DNA of 17,379 bases from Bordetella parapertussis (GTDB taxonomy: Bacteria > Pseudomonadota > Gammaproteobacteria > Burkholderiales > Burkholderiaceae_C): contig CAMCWS010000134.1 of NCBI GenBank assembly GCA_945882755.1, positions 1-17,379 of the forward strand, given 5' to 3'. The translations under genes were made by a program, and so were the position numbers. The notes below the pieces were generated by a model. That model was not told the DNA's origin. It saw only the letters and a program-made list of their open reading frames with translations, and made no database searches. This document shows positions 1-6,868 of the stretch, piece by piece (positions within the stretch are counted from its first letter, which is position 1; each line of letters starts with the position of its first letter).

Positions 1-1
1 A

Positions 2-178
2 AGCCCGGTGCCTCAGCAGGCTAGAGCAGTGACCCCCAGTCGACCCCCACCACTACCCAGCTCGCAACCAGTGCTGAGACCCACGCACAGCACCAGTTTT
101 AGCCAGGCAGATCTTCATGGGTTGCAGCAGGGAATGCAGGCAGCGCCACAAAGTTTCACCCCACAAAATCCCTTCTAA
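2..178 (+). CDS. C-terminal tail of a truncated gene, Pro/Ser/Gln-rich
   Basis: A reading frame is open from the left edge to a TAA at 176-178, 58 codons without a start that would explain it, so it is probably the end of a gene that begins left of the window. The tail is rich in Pro, Ser and Gln and ends in QSFTPQNPF. Such low-complexity tails occur on many mobilisation, DNA-processing and phage proteins and do not identify the protein. The frame contains no domain I recognise. An ATG at 117 opens an overlapping frame (117-329) that runs into the IHF-like gene; I regard that one as a shadow. Confidence 0.45.
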   Translation, partial: SPVPQQARAVTPSRPPPLPSSQPVLRPTHSTSFSQADLHGLQQGMQAAPQSFTPQNPF

Positions 179-289
179 AGGGTCAAAAGCGTGGTTTTTA
201 GCCAGAAAACATAGTGCTTTTTTGAGCTGTAATCGCGGTCATGACAGGCATAGCGCAAATGGTCTTACATTGGCGGTAATAATTTCTGA

Positions 290-613
290 ATGGAATTTTC
301 TTTCGACTCGCTGGACACACCAGCCCTGACCAAGGCCCAGTTATCAGAAATGCTTTTCGAGCAGTTGGGCTTGAACAAGCGGGAGGCCAAGGACTATATT
401 GAGGCCTTCTTTGAGGTAATCGCTGCTCAACTGGTTGAAGGGCAGGATGTCAAGATTTCAGGCTTTGGAAACTTTGAGATTCGTTCTAAGGCTGGACGAC
501 CAGGTCGTAATCCACGTACTGGCGAGCCTGTACCAATCCCACCTAAACGAGTTGTTACTTTCAAGGCAAGTGCAATGCTCAAAGACCAGATTAACTCTGG
601 CATTGAGCAATAA
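290..613 (+). CDS. ihfA: Integration host factor alpha-type DNA-bending protein (island-borne copy)
   Basis: A 107-residue member of the HU/IHF family. The N-terminal helices are present (ALTKAQLSEMLFEQLGLNKR), as is the DNA-binding beta-arm with its intercalating proline, in RPGRNPRTGEPVPI at about residues 69-82, followed by RVVTFKAS. The leader SLDTPALTKAQL resembles IhfA of Comamonadaceae, so this is closer to IHF-alpha than to HU or IHF-beta. Family members bend DNA as dimers in recombination, replication and transcription; IhfA pairs with IhfB. In Burkholderiales the housekeeping ihfA normally follows pheT and precedes a merR-type gene. Neither is here, which suggests an extra copy carried by the element. 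No good ribosome-binding site precedes ATG 290; the start is chosen on the matching leader. It converges with the next gene across 13 bases. Confidence 0.85.
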   Translation: MEFSFDSLDTPALTKAQLSEMLFEQLGLNKREAKDYIEAFFEVIAAQLVEGQDVKISGFGNFEIRSKAGRPGRNPRTGEPVPIPPKRVVTFKASAMLKDQINSGIEQ

Positions 614-626
614 GGGTCTAGTTCTA

Positions 627-1595
627 CTATCCAGCAGCATGCCTAGAGGAAAGAAACGATTTCTCCATGTTGTTCATAGCTGCCAATATGGCTAGCTCTC
701 GAACAATGGGCGCACCCTGATCGTTGAACAGGTCTATCCCCTGATCGGGCAGCATGAAGGTGTGTTCCAAATCTAACCAATCCTTGGGCGGCCATTGACC
801 TGTTGCCACTGCTTGATCAAGTCCTGCTTGCTGCGATTCAGTCCACCTAGGTTTTGCAGTGACTTTGGCTTTAGATGGAAACTTTCCAATTTCAACATTT
901 GAAATAAGACTCAATGCAGAAGCATTGTTGCGGCTTTGATCAGTTCGCATGCTGCTGCGTTTAGCTTTTGCAGTTTTGGGTGAATCGTAAATGGTTGTTA
1001 CATGTTCTGGGGTAGCTTTGAGTTGCTTGCCCATTTCGTAGCTCTTCCATTTATGTATCGGGTTCGTAGCTTGGCTTTGCTCAACGCAGAGTTTCAACGC
1101 CCAGGTGCAATAAGCTGGAATTAGTTTGCGCAAAGTTCTTGGGTCTGTGTAAATCAACTGATACTTGGCATCTTGGTCATAGTGTGCTCCCCGTACATTG
1201 GCGATCTTGAAAACAGCCTCAACAGCTGCCAGCATTTTCTTTCGATCAAGATCCAAGGGAATTGCGATGCAGATCTTGCCTTTATGTGGATGAACTAGAT
1301 CTTTGCGTTTCAACACCAACATGCCACTGGCTAGATATTCCACAAAATCCATCTCTACTTGGGGCGAATCGAATAGTCCTGTGCCACGGTCTTGCCACCA
1401 ATGCATCAGCGAGTTGTATTCAAAGACGTCGCCAAAGTCCTGCCAGACCTTGACCAAGCGACTGTCCAAGCAATTGCCTTTTTGTTGACAGATCCACCAA
1501 TAGTCTTTGCTGCATCTAAGAAACGCCACCCACCAAAAGTGCAGGCTTGAAGAAATTAACTGTGAGGTACGCAAGGCCATATTCGGGGTATCCAT
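627..1595 (-). CDS. Uncharacterised island protein, Trp-rich N-terminal half
   Basis: I do not recognise this 322-residue protein. The start ATG (1593-1595) has a GGAG ribosome-binding site with a 6-base spacer, supporting expression. The N-terminal half is rich in aromatics (two WW pairs; segments CSKDYWWICQQKG and DVFEYNSLMHWW at about residues 28-68), suggesting a compact globular domain. A basic, low-complexity linker (KTAKAKRSS, then KFPSKAKVTAKPR) lies around residues 210-250 and leads to a C-terminal part with WPPKDWLDLEH. No signal peptide or convincing membrane helix is seen. It is divergently transcribed from the 338-residue gene at 1756, with an inverted repeat between them, so the two may be co-regulated. 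Location in the element suggests a mobile-element function, but nothing specific can be claimed. Confidence 0.7.
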   Translation of the reverse strand: MDTPNMALRTSQLISSSLHFWWVAFLRCSKDYWWICQQKGNCLDSRLVKVWQDFGDVFEYNSLMHWWQDRGTGLFDSPQVEMDFVEYLASGMLVLKRKDLVHPHKGKICIAIPLDLDRKKMLAAVEAVFKIANVRGAHYDQDAKYQLIYTDPRTLRKLIPAYCTWALKLCVEQSQATNPIHKWKSYEMGKQLKATPEHVTTIYDSPKTAKAKRSSMRTDQSRNNASALSLISNVEIGKFPSKAKVTAKPRWTESQQAGLDQAVATGQWPPKDWLDLEHTFMLPDQGIDLFNDQGAPIVRELAILAAMNNMEKSFLSSRHAAG

Positions 1596-1650
1596 GACGG
1601 TCTCCGGTTTAGTTAATGGCCTCTCAAATTATCAAATTCAGCAAAAAACT

Positions 1651-1682
1651 GTTACAGAAGAATCCTTAGGCAGTTCTGTAAC
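1651..1682. promoter_or_regulatory. 9-bp perfect inverted repeat between divergent genes, possible operator
   Basis: GTTACAGAA (1651-1659) and its exact complement TTCTGTAAC (1674-1682) are separated by 14 bases. The arms lie in the 160-base gap between the divergent starts at 1595 and 1756, where promoters for both genes are expected. The 23-base centre-to-centre distance (about two helical turns) would suit a dimeric or tetrameric repressor. A hairpin role in RNA is possible, but no T-run follows. The regulator is unknown. Confidence 0.4.
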
Positions 1683-1705
1683 GCATTTCTCTCCTAATCT
1701 CGGTT

Positions 1706-1729
1706 TTCGCAGTGCATGTCGCCTGCGAA
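1706..1729 (+). other. 7-bp hairpin in the leader of the 338-residue gene
   Basis: TTCGCAG (1706-1712) and CTGCGAA (1723-1729) are perfectly complementary around a 10-base loop, just upstream of the ribosome-binding site at 1744-1748. It could be a leader RNA hairpin or a second protein-binding site. It is GC-containing but has no T-run, so it is not a terminator. Confidence 0.3.
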
Positions 1730-1755
1730 GTCCCGAATTTCCTAGGAGAAATGCC

Positions 1756-2772
1756 ATGCAACTTTCAAACGGCGCTATCAAAACCAGCGCACCCCCACCC
1801 GCCCTGATGAACCAACTTGCTACACAAGAACTCGAGGGCGTGGATCTTGAGACATTTGATTTGAGTGCTTTTGTATCAACAGGAATTACTAAAGACAAAT
1901 CCACTGACAAGGCAGTGTTGTCGCCTGAAGTTCAAAACTTCATGAAAGAAAGCGAGGAGTTGTTCAAACTGGGTGAGAAGTTTGAAGTCGAAGTCGTTGA
2001 ACGCGGACACCAAGCCTTGTATGAACTCTTGGCATCAATCTACAGTCTTTCGCTGCGGATTGAGGAAAGCCCACATAAGGAAAAGATTGTGGAAGCCATT
2101 CGCACCGATCTCAAAAATAACCACCAAATCAACATTCAAGCCAACAGCACACCTATCGCCGCTATGGTGAGGTTTGTAGTTCGCACTGACAAAACCAATG
2201 CAACTCGCTACACCAAGGTTTTGACAGTGGCCAGAGATGAAAACCAATCGGTGTTGGATTTGCCTGCCTACATCACTCGCCGCGGTGGTATCAGTCAGGC
2301 ACAAGAATTGGAATCAGTGGCCTTGTCCAAGAAATCTGGAGATAAGAGCACCAAAGAGCGTACTGCTTTGATCCGTGAATTTTTTCAACTCACAGGTATG
2401 ACATCTAAGACAAGTTTTCAGTTCAGCGGTGAAGTCAATGTCCACACCGAGCCCAAAGAAAACGATACAGATGCATCTAGCTTTTGCGTGTTTGTGGCGC
2501 ACCATGTGACTGGAGACCAGTACAAGATGATCTCTGCCAACGATCTAGGCAAATCATGGGAAGACAACTTGGTCAAATATTTGGGCAAAAAAATGCCCAG
2601 CAACCTATATCTGCTTGAGCGCGGTGTCCGAAATTACAAGCGCAGTATTTCCTTGGATCCCACCCAACCCGAGAGTCTGCGCAAGGAAATGGAACGCCAA
2701 TTGGCCATCCCCATGAAGTACAAGCAGACTGAAGTCATTGAGATGGAAGACGGTGACGAGACAACTGAATAA
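1756..2772 (+). CDS. Uncharacterised 338-residue island protein heading the cargo operon
   Basis: The frame is open from 1507, but the ATG at 1756 is the likely start: it has an AGGAG ribosome-binding site with a 7-base spacer, and the upstream part would overlap the divergent gene. After an Ala/Pro-containing N-terminus, residues around 60-110 are predicted helical (YELLASIYSLSLRIEES). They are followed by a mixed alpha/beta stretch with VRFVVRTDKTNATRY and a segment ending in LPAYITRRGGISQAQE near residues 160-180. A beta-rich part (TSFQFSGEVNVHTE, then SSFCVFVAHHVTGDQYKM) fills residues 210-265. The last 15 residues are very acidic. No signal peptide or membrane segment. I cannot name the family. 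It precedes the paralog triplet on the same strand, with a 98-base gap that contains a hairpin. Confidence 0.8.
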   Translation: MQLSNGAIKTSAPPPALMNQLATQELEGVDLETFDLSAFVSTGITKDKSTDKAVLSPEVQNFMKESEELFKLGEKFEVEVVERGHQALYELLASIYSLSLRIEESPHKEKIVEAIRTDLKNNHQINIQANSTPIAAMVRFVVRTDKTNATRYTKVLTVARDENQSVLDLPAYITRRGGISQAQELESVALSKKSGDKSTKERTALIREFFQLTGMTSKTSFQFSGEVNVHTEPKENDTDASSFCVFVAHHVTGDQYKMISANDLGKSWEDNLVKYLGKKMPSNLYLLERGVRNYKRSISLDPTQPESLRKEMERQLAIPMKYKQTEVIEMEDGDETTE

Positions 2773-2785
2773 ATCAATCTGAAAA

Positions 2786-2814
2786 CTCAGCCAAGGCGAA
2801 AAACCGTGGCTGAG
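2786..2814 (+). other. Intercistronic hairpin, 8-bp perfect stem
   Basis: CTCAGCCA (2786-2793) and TGGCTGAG (2807-2814) pair perfectly around a 13-base loop, starting 13 bases after the stop of the 338-residue gene. Two more G-C pairs can form inside after one mismatch. No T-run follows, so it is not a standard intrinsic terminator. It may stabilise or process the messenger, or partly attenuate transcription into the three paralogs downstream. Confidence 0.45.
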
Positions 2815-2870
2815 AGCCTAGACAGGTTGAGTTGAGCAAACCTCAAATAAATTCAGTTGGGAGAAATCAC

Positions 2871-3347
2871 ATGACCAAATACCTGATTCTTGAAAATCCA
2901 CCGGGCAGTGGCCAATCGAATGAGCCTGGCAGTAGAGAGGAAATGGCCTGCGCAATAGCTAAGGCTGCAGCGATGCATTCTTATTCACAAGACTATTTCA
3001 TCGCCTTCGCAGTCGAGAACCCACATGCATCGTGGGCATTTTTGAAGGATTCAGTCAAGTACACCTTGGAAATTGACGATGCGCGGGCAGAGATTTGGAG
3101 CAAAGAAATCCAACCTCTACTCCGAGATGCAGAAAGAGTAAGCGAGGCAATAGTCGAGGCTTATTCAGTCATTTTTGATGCCGCAGAAGAATTTGACGAA
3201 TCCTGCCAAAGCAGCAAGCACTTTCAGGACTTAACACTGACTGAGGACTTGAATTTGGACAACTCTTTTGAAAACATCGCAAACACCTCGAAGGTTGAAA
3301 TCTCAGAAAAGATTGATGAGATCTTTGAAGTGCATTCGTATCAATAG
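2871..3347 (+). CDS. Tandem paralog A of an uncharacterised MT-x-YLI family
   Basis: A 158-residue acidic protein, first of three tandem relatives. ATG 2871 is chosen over the TTG at 2832 because it has a GGGAG ribosome-binding site 6-7 bases upstream and because the resulting start MTKYLI matches the other two copies. Conserved points shared with B and C: MTKYLI at the start; REEMACAIAKA near residues 22-32; a segment with F/L-LK followed by VKYTLEI near 55-68; a W about seven residues later; then a long helical, acidic region (residues 80-158). No signal peptide or membrane segment. No known domain recognised. It is the least conserved of the three at the second motif (IDDARAEIWSKE). Confidence 0.75.
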   Translation: MTKYLILENPPGSGQSNEPGSREEMACAIAKAAAMHSYSQDYFIAFAVENPHASWAFLKDSVKYTLEIDDARAEIWSKEIQPLLRDAERVSEAIVEAYSVIFDAAEEFDESCQSSKHFQDLTLTEDLNLDNSFENIANTSKVEISEKIDEIFEVHSYQ

Positions 3348-3365
3348 AAATTTTGGAGAAGAATG

Positions 3366-3863
3366 ATGACCAAATATTTGATTGTCAACAATGACTTAAG
3401 TACTGGAAAGAGGAATAACCCAGGCACGCCAGAGGCTGTGGCATGTGAAATTGCAAGGGCAGTAGACATGGATGACAGCGATATGGATGACTACATAGCC
3501 TATTCGGCTGATATGCCTGAAGCCACAATTGAAGTTTTAAAAAGGCTTCCAATCTACTCAATTGAACTCACAAAAGGGAAGATTGATTCATGGAACAACG
3601 ATGCTCTGCGGATTTTTGAGCAGTTAGAAAACTTCAAACAGAATGTCGAGGACTCGCGCGAATCTTTGTCGGACTCTGTTCAGGCATTGGCTTCTGATGC
3701 CAGGTACAGCGAATTATTTAATGAAGTAGATTTTGAAAGTCAAATCAACTTTGACGACGTATTCGACAGCATGGTGCAGAGGACCGAATATATTTTTTCA
3801 AAGACCATCAAGGTCATGTTTGGTATCAAACGTATCAACTCTGCTGAGGGAGTCACAACATGA
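3366..3863 (+). CDS. Tandem paralog B of the MT-x-YLI family
   Basis: A 165-residue acidic protein, second copy of the family. Two adjacent ATG codons (3363 and 3366) follow a GGAGAA site; 3366 is chosen because it gives the family start MTKYLI and a 7-base spacer. Shared motifs: TPEAVACEIARA near residues 22-33, YSIELTKGKIDSWNND near 63-78, then a helical region to the end. It lies 18 bases after paralog A and its stop overlaps the start of paralog C in an ATGA, which implies one messenger and probably coupled translation. The function is not known to me. Confidence 0.8.
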   Translation: MTKYLIVNNDLSTGKRNNPGTPEAVACEIARAVDMDDSDMDDYIAYSADMPEATIEVLKRLPIYSIELTKGKIDSWNNDALRIFEQLENFKQNVEDSRESLSDSVQALASDARYSELFNEVDFESQINFDDVFDSMVQRTEYIFSKTIKVMFGIKRINSAEGVTT

Positions 3864-4351
3864 CAACCTACCTAATTACACATCGAAGTGAAGATTCGCA
3901 GTTGATTCATCGAGAGGGATCTGCAGAAGAGGCGGCGTGTGAAATTGCCAATCAATTACTGATGTTCTACGGGTCCGCAGAAAAACTCATGGCAATCAAA
4001 AGTGATAGTCCACTAGCTACGTTTTCATTGATCAAAGATGATGTGCTGTGCTCAATAGATGTGACCAAAAAGTCCATAGAAACTTGGCGCAATGACGTGT
4101 CCTCGATACGGATGGCAATCAATCAGTTTCATTCTGCCAAAAACAGAGCCGAATCTATTTTGACTCAAGCTTTAGATGATCTAGATAACGCATTTGACTC
4201 CAGTGAGGCACTTGGCGAATTTGTTCCCAGTGATGACATCAGTGTCTATGGCGTACTGGATGAGTTGGGTTTAAGTGATTTAGAAACAACTTTCAGCCGT
4301 GCACTTAGAGACATGTACAAATTCAAAACATATCAGCGATCAGTGGCGTAG
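3860..4351 (+). CDS. Tandem paralog C of the MT-x-YLI family
   Basis: A 163-residue protein, third copy. It begins in an ATGA overlap with paralog B, with a GGGAG site about ten bases upstream. It starts MTTYLI, carries SAEEAACEIANQ near residues 21-32 and CSIDVTKKSIETWRND near 66-81, matching B closely at the second motif (SI-[DE]-[VL]-TK-x-x-I-x-x-W-x-ND). The C-terminal half is helical and acidic, ending in a short basic tail (KFKTYQRSVA). As with A and B, no enzyme motif, signal peptide or membrane helix is visible. The divergence between copies shows that the array is not recent. Confidence 0.8.
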   Translation: MTTYLITHRSEDSQLIHREGSAEEAACEIANQLLMFYGSAEKLMAIKSDSPLATFSLIKDDVLCSIDVTKKSIETWRNDVSSIRMAINQFHSAKNRAESILTQALDDLDNAFDSSEALGEFVPSDDISVYGVLDELGLSDLETTFSRALRDMYKFKTYQRSVA

Positions 4352-4363
4352 GGAGACATCAAA

Positions 4364-4864
4364 ATGGAACAAGCCCAACTTTTCAAGCATCTTTATCACA
4401 TGAGTATGGATGAGATCAATCTGTTTATTGATTCAGATGAACCAATCGAAAAAGCCTTATATAAATTGGACATGGCGGCAAGAACACGTCACATCATTCA
4501 CGCTGTTCAATTAGAGGATCTTTGGCAGGCCTTGGACGAACAAACAAAAACCTACGATCTGTATCTGTCCATGCGCCTTGCACCCATGACACTGCAGTCT
4601 TGCTACCACTTAAACCACGACATGAATAATTTGGAGTGGCGATTTGTTTTCCCAACTTACAAAGCAATTGCACACGATGCCAAGCCCAATAACTTTGGTG
4701 AATACCTTGCATTGAACAAGAATGTTCAGATCATTGATATAGAAAACTATGACATTGCCAGGTCGTGTGAATTTTTGGATAAGGCCTACGACTTCACTCC
4801 ACATAAGCTTCAGCAAGCTGTGCCGCCAGTTAATCGTCGGCAGCAGGGCGGTTTTAGCCAGTAA
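4364..4864 (+). CDS. Uncharacterised protein, last gene of the cargo operon
   Basis: A 166-residue protein starting 12 bases after paralog C, with a GGAG site 8 bases before the ATG. It does not carry the MT-x-YLI motifs and is not recognisably a fourth copy. The N-terminal two thirds look helical (residues 1-75, with MSMDEINLFIDSDEPIEKAL); then comes a segment with WRFVFPTYKAIAHD and an NFGEYLALN stretch; the last 20 residues are Pro/Gln/Arg-rich and probably disordered. The family is unknown to me. Its last 11 bases overlap the end of the convergent gene 4854-5333, so there is no terminator between the two transcripts. Confidence 0.7.
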   Translation: MEQAQLFKHLYHMSMDEINLFIDSDEPIEKALYKLDMAARTRHIIHAVQLEDLWQALDEQTKTYDLYLSMRLAPMTLQSCYHLNHDMNNLEWRFVFPTYKAIAHDAKPNNFGEYLALNKNVQIIDIENYDIARSCEFLDKAYDFTPHKLQQAVPPVNRRQQGGFSQ

Positions 4865-5333
4865 GCGCAATAAAGGTCAGTTGCTTCTCAAGTTCAATGC
4901 AGGCCATTTGAGCTGCCATGGGGTTCTTGCCTGCATTGATTGATACGGTGTAATTTTCACCAGCAGTGGTGATGTGAACTTTCACCGTGCCAGCTTTGCT
5001 TTTAAATTGGTAGGCGACATCTGCCCGGGGTAGATGTTCACGTTCATTAACAACCAAACTGATCTTGTGTTTGCCAATGTCCTGTAATCGAGGGTTTAAT
5101 GCCCAGGCTCCTGCAACTTGGGCTTTGTAGTCTGCAATGGCTTCCTTGACCACAGTCATGGTGCCAGCAGCTCCAACTTTGGCGATGATGGCAATTTCCT
5201 TGCTCAAGTCTTCTTTCTGTACCAATCTCAGTCTGATCCGTTCGTAGTAGTCAACCGCAATCAAAGACGCCTTCATCTTGGTGATGGCGTTTTCTGCATA
5301 GCGCTCAAAATACTGGGTTAAGAGTTCAGACAT
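4854..5333 (-). CDS. Uncharacterised protein downstream of the integrase
   Basis: A 159-residue protein on the same strand as the integrase and 61 bases after it, possibly in the same transcript. The N-terminal half is helical (MSELLTQYFERYAENAITKM and following), the C-terminal half looks like beta strands (VAYQFKSKAGTVKVHITTAG, then YTVSIN) ending in a helix. Alpha-beta order and size would suit a small binding protein, but no fold can be assigned. The ATG at 5331-5333 lacks a clear ribosome-binding site; the next Met codons are inside the first helix, so this start is only the most economical one. It overlaps the convergent gene by 11 bases. Not an obvious excisionase: it is too long and shows no helix-turn-helix. 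Confidence 0.6.
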   Translation of the reverse strand: MSELLTQYFERYAENAITKMKASLIAVDYYERIRLRLVQKEDLSKEIAIIAKVGAAGTMTVVKEAIADYKAQVAGAWALNPRLQDIGKHKISLVVNEREHLPRADVAYQFKSKAGTVKVHITTAGENYTVSINAGKNPMAAQMACIELEKQLTFIALTG

Positions 5334-5394
5334 GGTGGGCTTTGATTGTTCAGTCGTGAGGGCAGGTCGGGTTGGTTAATTGTTCAAAAGAGGT

Positions 5395-6780
5395 TTAGGC
5401 TGACTTTCGACGCTGAGCTTTGAGTCGATTCTCAAAGTCATCGGTCAACTCGGGGCTTTGTGCAATCAGCGGCATGACAAGACCTGTGCCCATTTGCACC
5501 AAGTTCAGGATGTTGTTGTTAGCCATCTGTGCACTCATGATGGCTCTGATCTGTGCAGCTTCACTGCTGGTGGCATTGGGGTCCACAACGCCAGCAAACT
5601 GCTTAGCTTTCATCAGGGGCGTCAAGTGGCTGTAGTGCTTGGTGATCATCAGTACTGACGTGCCCATCTGCTCAGCCAAGTCGTGAATGGGAATTCCCTC
5701 TAGTAAGCGTTGAGTAGCGTAGTAGTGGCGCAAGCTGTACAGGCTCCGCTCTTTACCTGTGACAGGGCAATTGAGTAATTCAGAATCCTCAAGCCATTGG
5801 CGGAAGGGCTTGTTCCAGTTATCTGGCACAGAGCCATCCGATAGGCGGAACAGCAGCTTGGGGACTTTTTTCTTTAAAACTTCCTCAAGCGTCATGTGGC
5901 TCAAGTCCGGGCTAAGCTGACGTAGGCGCTCTAGCAGCAGCCAACAGCTGTTGTGTGCTACAAAGTTACGTGCTCCGCGTTTACCGCGCTGTAGACGGAA
6001 ATGCAGGATGGGCTGCCCATCGCGTACTTCCACGTCAATGTGTCGCCATTCAAGGTATTCAGCTTCAGTGCCTGGGCGCATGCCAGTAGCTGCCATAAAG
6101 GGTACATAGATAGCCAGCAGCTCTCTGATCACTTTGGTGCGAGCAGTCCGCCCATCAGCGATGAACTTGGCTGTGTACTTCATCATGGTTTCCAGCTCTT
6201 CATGGCTGAACTCCGCGCGACGATCACTTTCAGCACCCGTGTTCTTGGTCAGTGGGCGTTCATAGGCGGTCATGTAGCCACGCTCTACAGCTTCATCAAA
6301 GATCAGATTCAGCGCAGCGTTGTGGTTGTTCTGAGCACTGCCCGAGAGTTCGCGTCCTACCTTGTCACGCCGCCACACATGGAATTCTGAAATCACAGCT
6401 GGCTTGATACCGTCCACGTTGTAGGCACCGTAGAAGGGGATGAGGTACAGCTTGATGGCTGAAACATAGTCACGGGCGCTGGGCTTGGCTGTACCGGCAG
6501 CTATTTCAGCCTCCAAGCGGTGTAAAACAACCTCTGCCACAGGCTTGAACTTCCTGCTGATAACTGGGCGACCCTCTTCAAGATCGAAGGTGGCTTTCAT
6601 CCACATACGCTCAGCAATCTTGGCAGCTTCCTTGACGTTGGCTGTGTCAGTGCTGCGGCGGAACCAAGTTTTTAAATTCTCCAGCTTGTAGTGTGCTTGC
6701 CACTTTTTGCTGTCGTCACGGCGCACCAGCCTAATCAGCTCAGGCTTGACTACGATTGTTTCGTTGCCGGGTGCGCGCAT
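5395..6780 (-). CDS. Tyrosine recombinase (site-specific integrase)
   Basis: A 461-residue phage-type integrase (a GTG two codons upstream, at 6786, is an alternative start). Order: N-terminal arm-binding region; SAM-like core-binding domain around residues 75-180; catalytic domain with ArgI in ATGMRPGTEAEYLEW (about R235), candidate Lys in QRGKRGARN (about K267), ArgII in LYSLRHYYATQ (about R351), and the nucleophile in MITKHYSHL (about Y383). Two box-II positions differ from the lambda pattern: the H of HxxR is Tyr, and the usual LGH motif is MGTS; both occur in integrases of islands and ICEs, so the enzyme is probably active. It would cut and join DNA at the tRNA-Asn 3' end, with the attachment site in the 120 bases upstream. 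Repeats at 6837-6897 may be its arm sites. Confidence 0.93.
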   Translation of the reverse strand: MRAPGNETIVVKPELIRLVRRDDSKKWQAHYKLENLKTWFRRSTDTANVKEAAKIAERMWMKATFDLEEGRPVISRKFKPVAEVVLHRLEAEIAAGTAKPSARDYVSAIKLYLIPFYGAYNVDGIKPAVISEFHVWRRDKVGRELSGSAQNNHNAALNLIFDEAVERGYMTAYERPLTKNTGAESDRRAEFSHEELETMMKYTAKFIADGRTARTKVIRELLAIYVPFMAATGMRPGTEAEYLEWRHIDVEVRDGQPILHFRLQRGKRGARNFVAHNSCWLLLERLRQLSPDLSHMTLEEVLKKKVPKLLFRLSDGSVPDNWNKPFRQWLEDSELLNCPVTGKERSLYSLRHYYATQRLLEGIPIHDLAEQMGTSVLMITKHYSHLTPLMKAKQFAGVVDPNATSSEAAQIRAIMSAQMANNNILNLVQMGTGLVMPLIAQSPELTDDFENRLKAQRRKSA

Positions 6781-6836
6781 GAACACACTTTAATATCAAA
6801 AAACAAGTAGTGCAACCAGCGGCAGGGCAATGAATT

Positions 6837-6858
6837 CGTGTAATAACCGTGTAATTAA
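6837..6858. repeat. Tandem 11-base direct repeat, possible integrase arm or directionality-factor sites
   Basis: CGTGTAATAAC (6837-6847) is followed directly by CGTGTAATTAA (6848-6858); eight leading bases are identical. The 11-base period equals about one helical turn, as seen for cooperative binding of small recombination factors on one DNA face. It lies between the integrase start and the tRNA 3' end, where attachment-site arms are expected. Confidence 0.4.
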
Positions 6859-6868
6859 TACTTTAGGC

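Noticed and set aside
117..329. 70-residue frame overlapping the truncated gene end and the IHF-like start
   Set aside because: No ribosome-binding site, overlaps both neighbours, no protein-like pattern.
1507..1755. N-terminal extension of the 338-residue gene from ATG 1507
   Set aside because: It would overlap the divergent gene and contains the inverted repeats; ATG 1756 has an AGGAG site.
2832..2870. TTG start adding 13 residues to paralog A
   Set aside because: The paralogs begin at MT-x-YLI, and ATG 2871 has its own GGGAG site.
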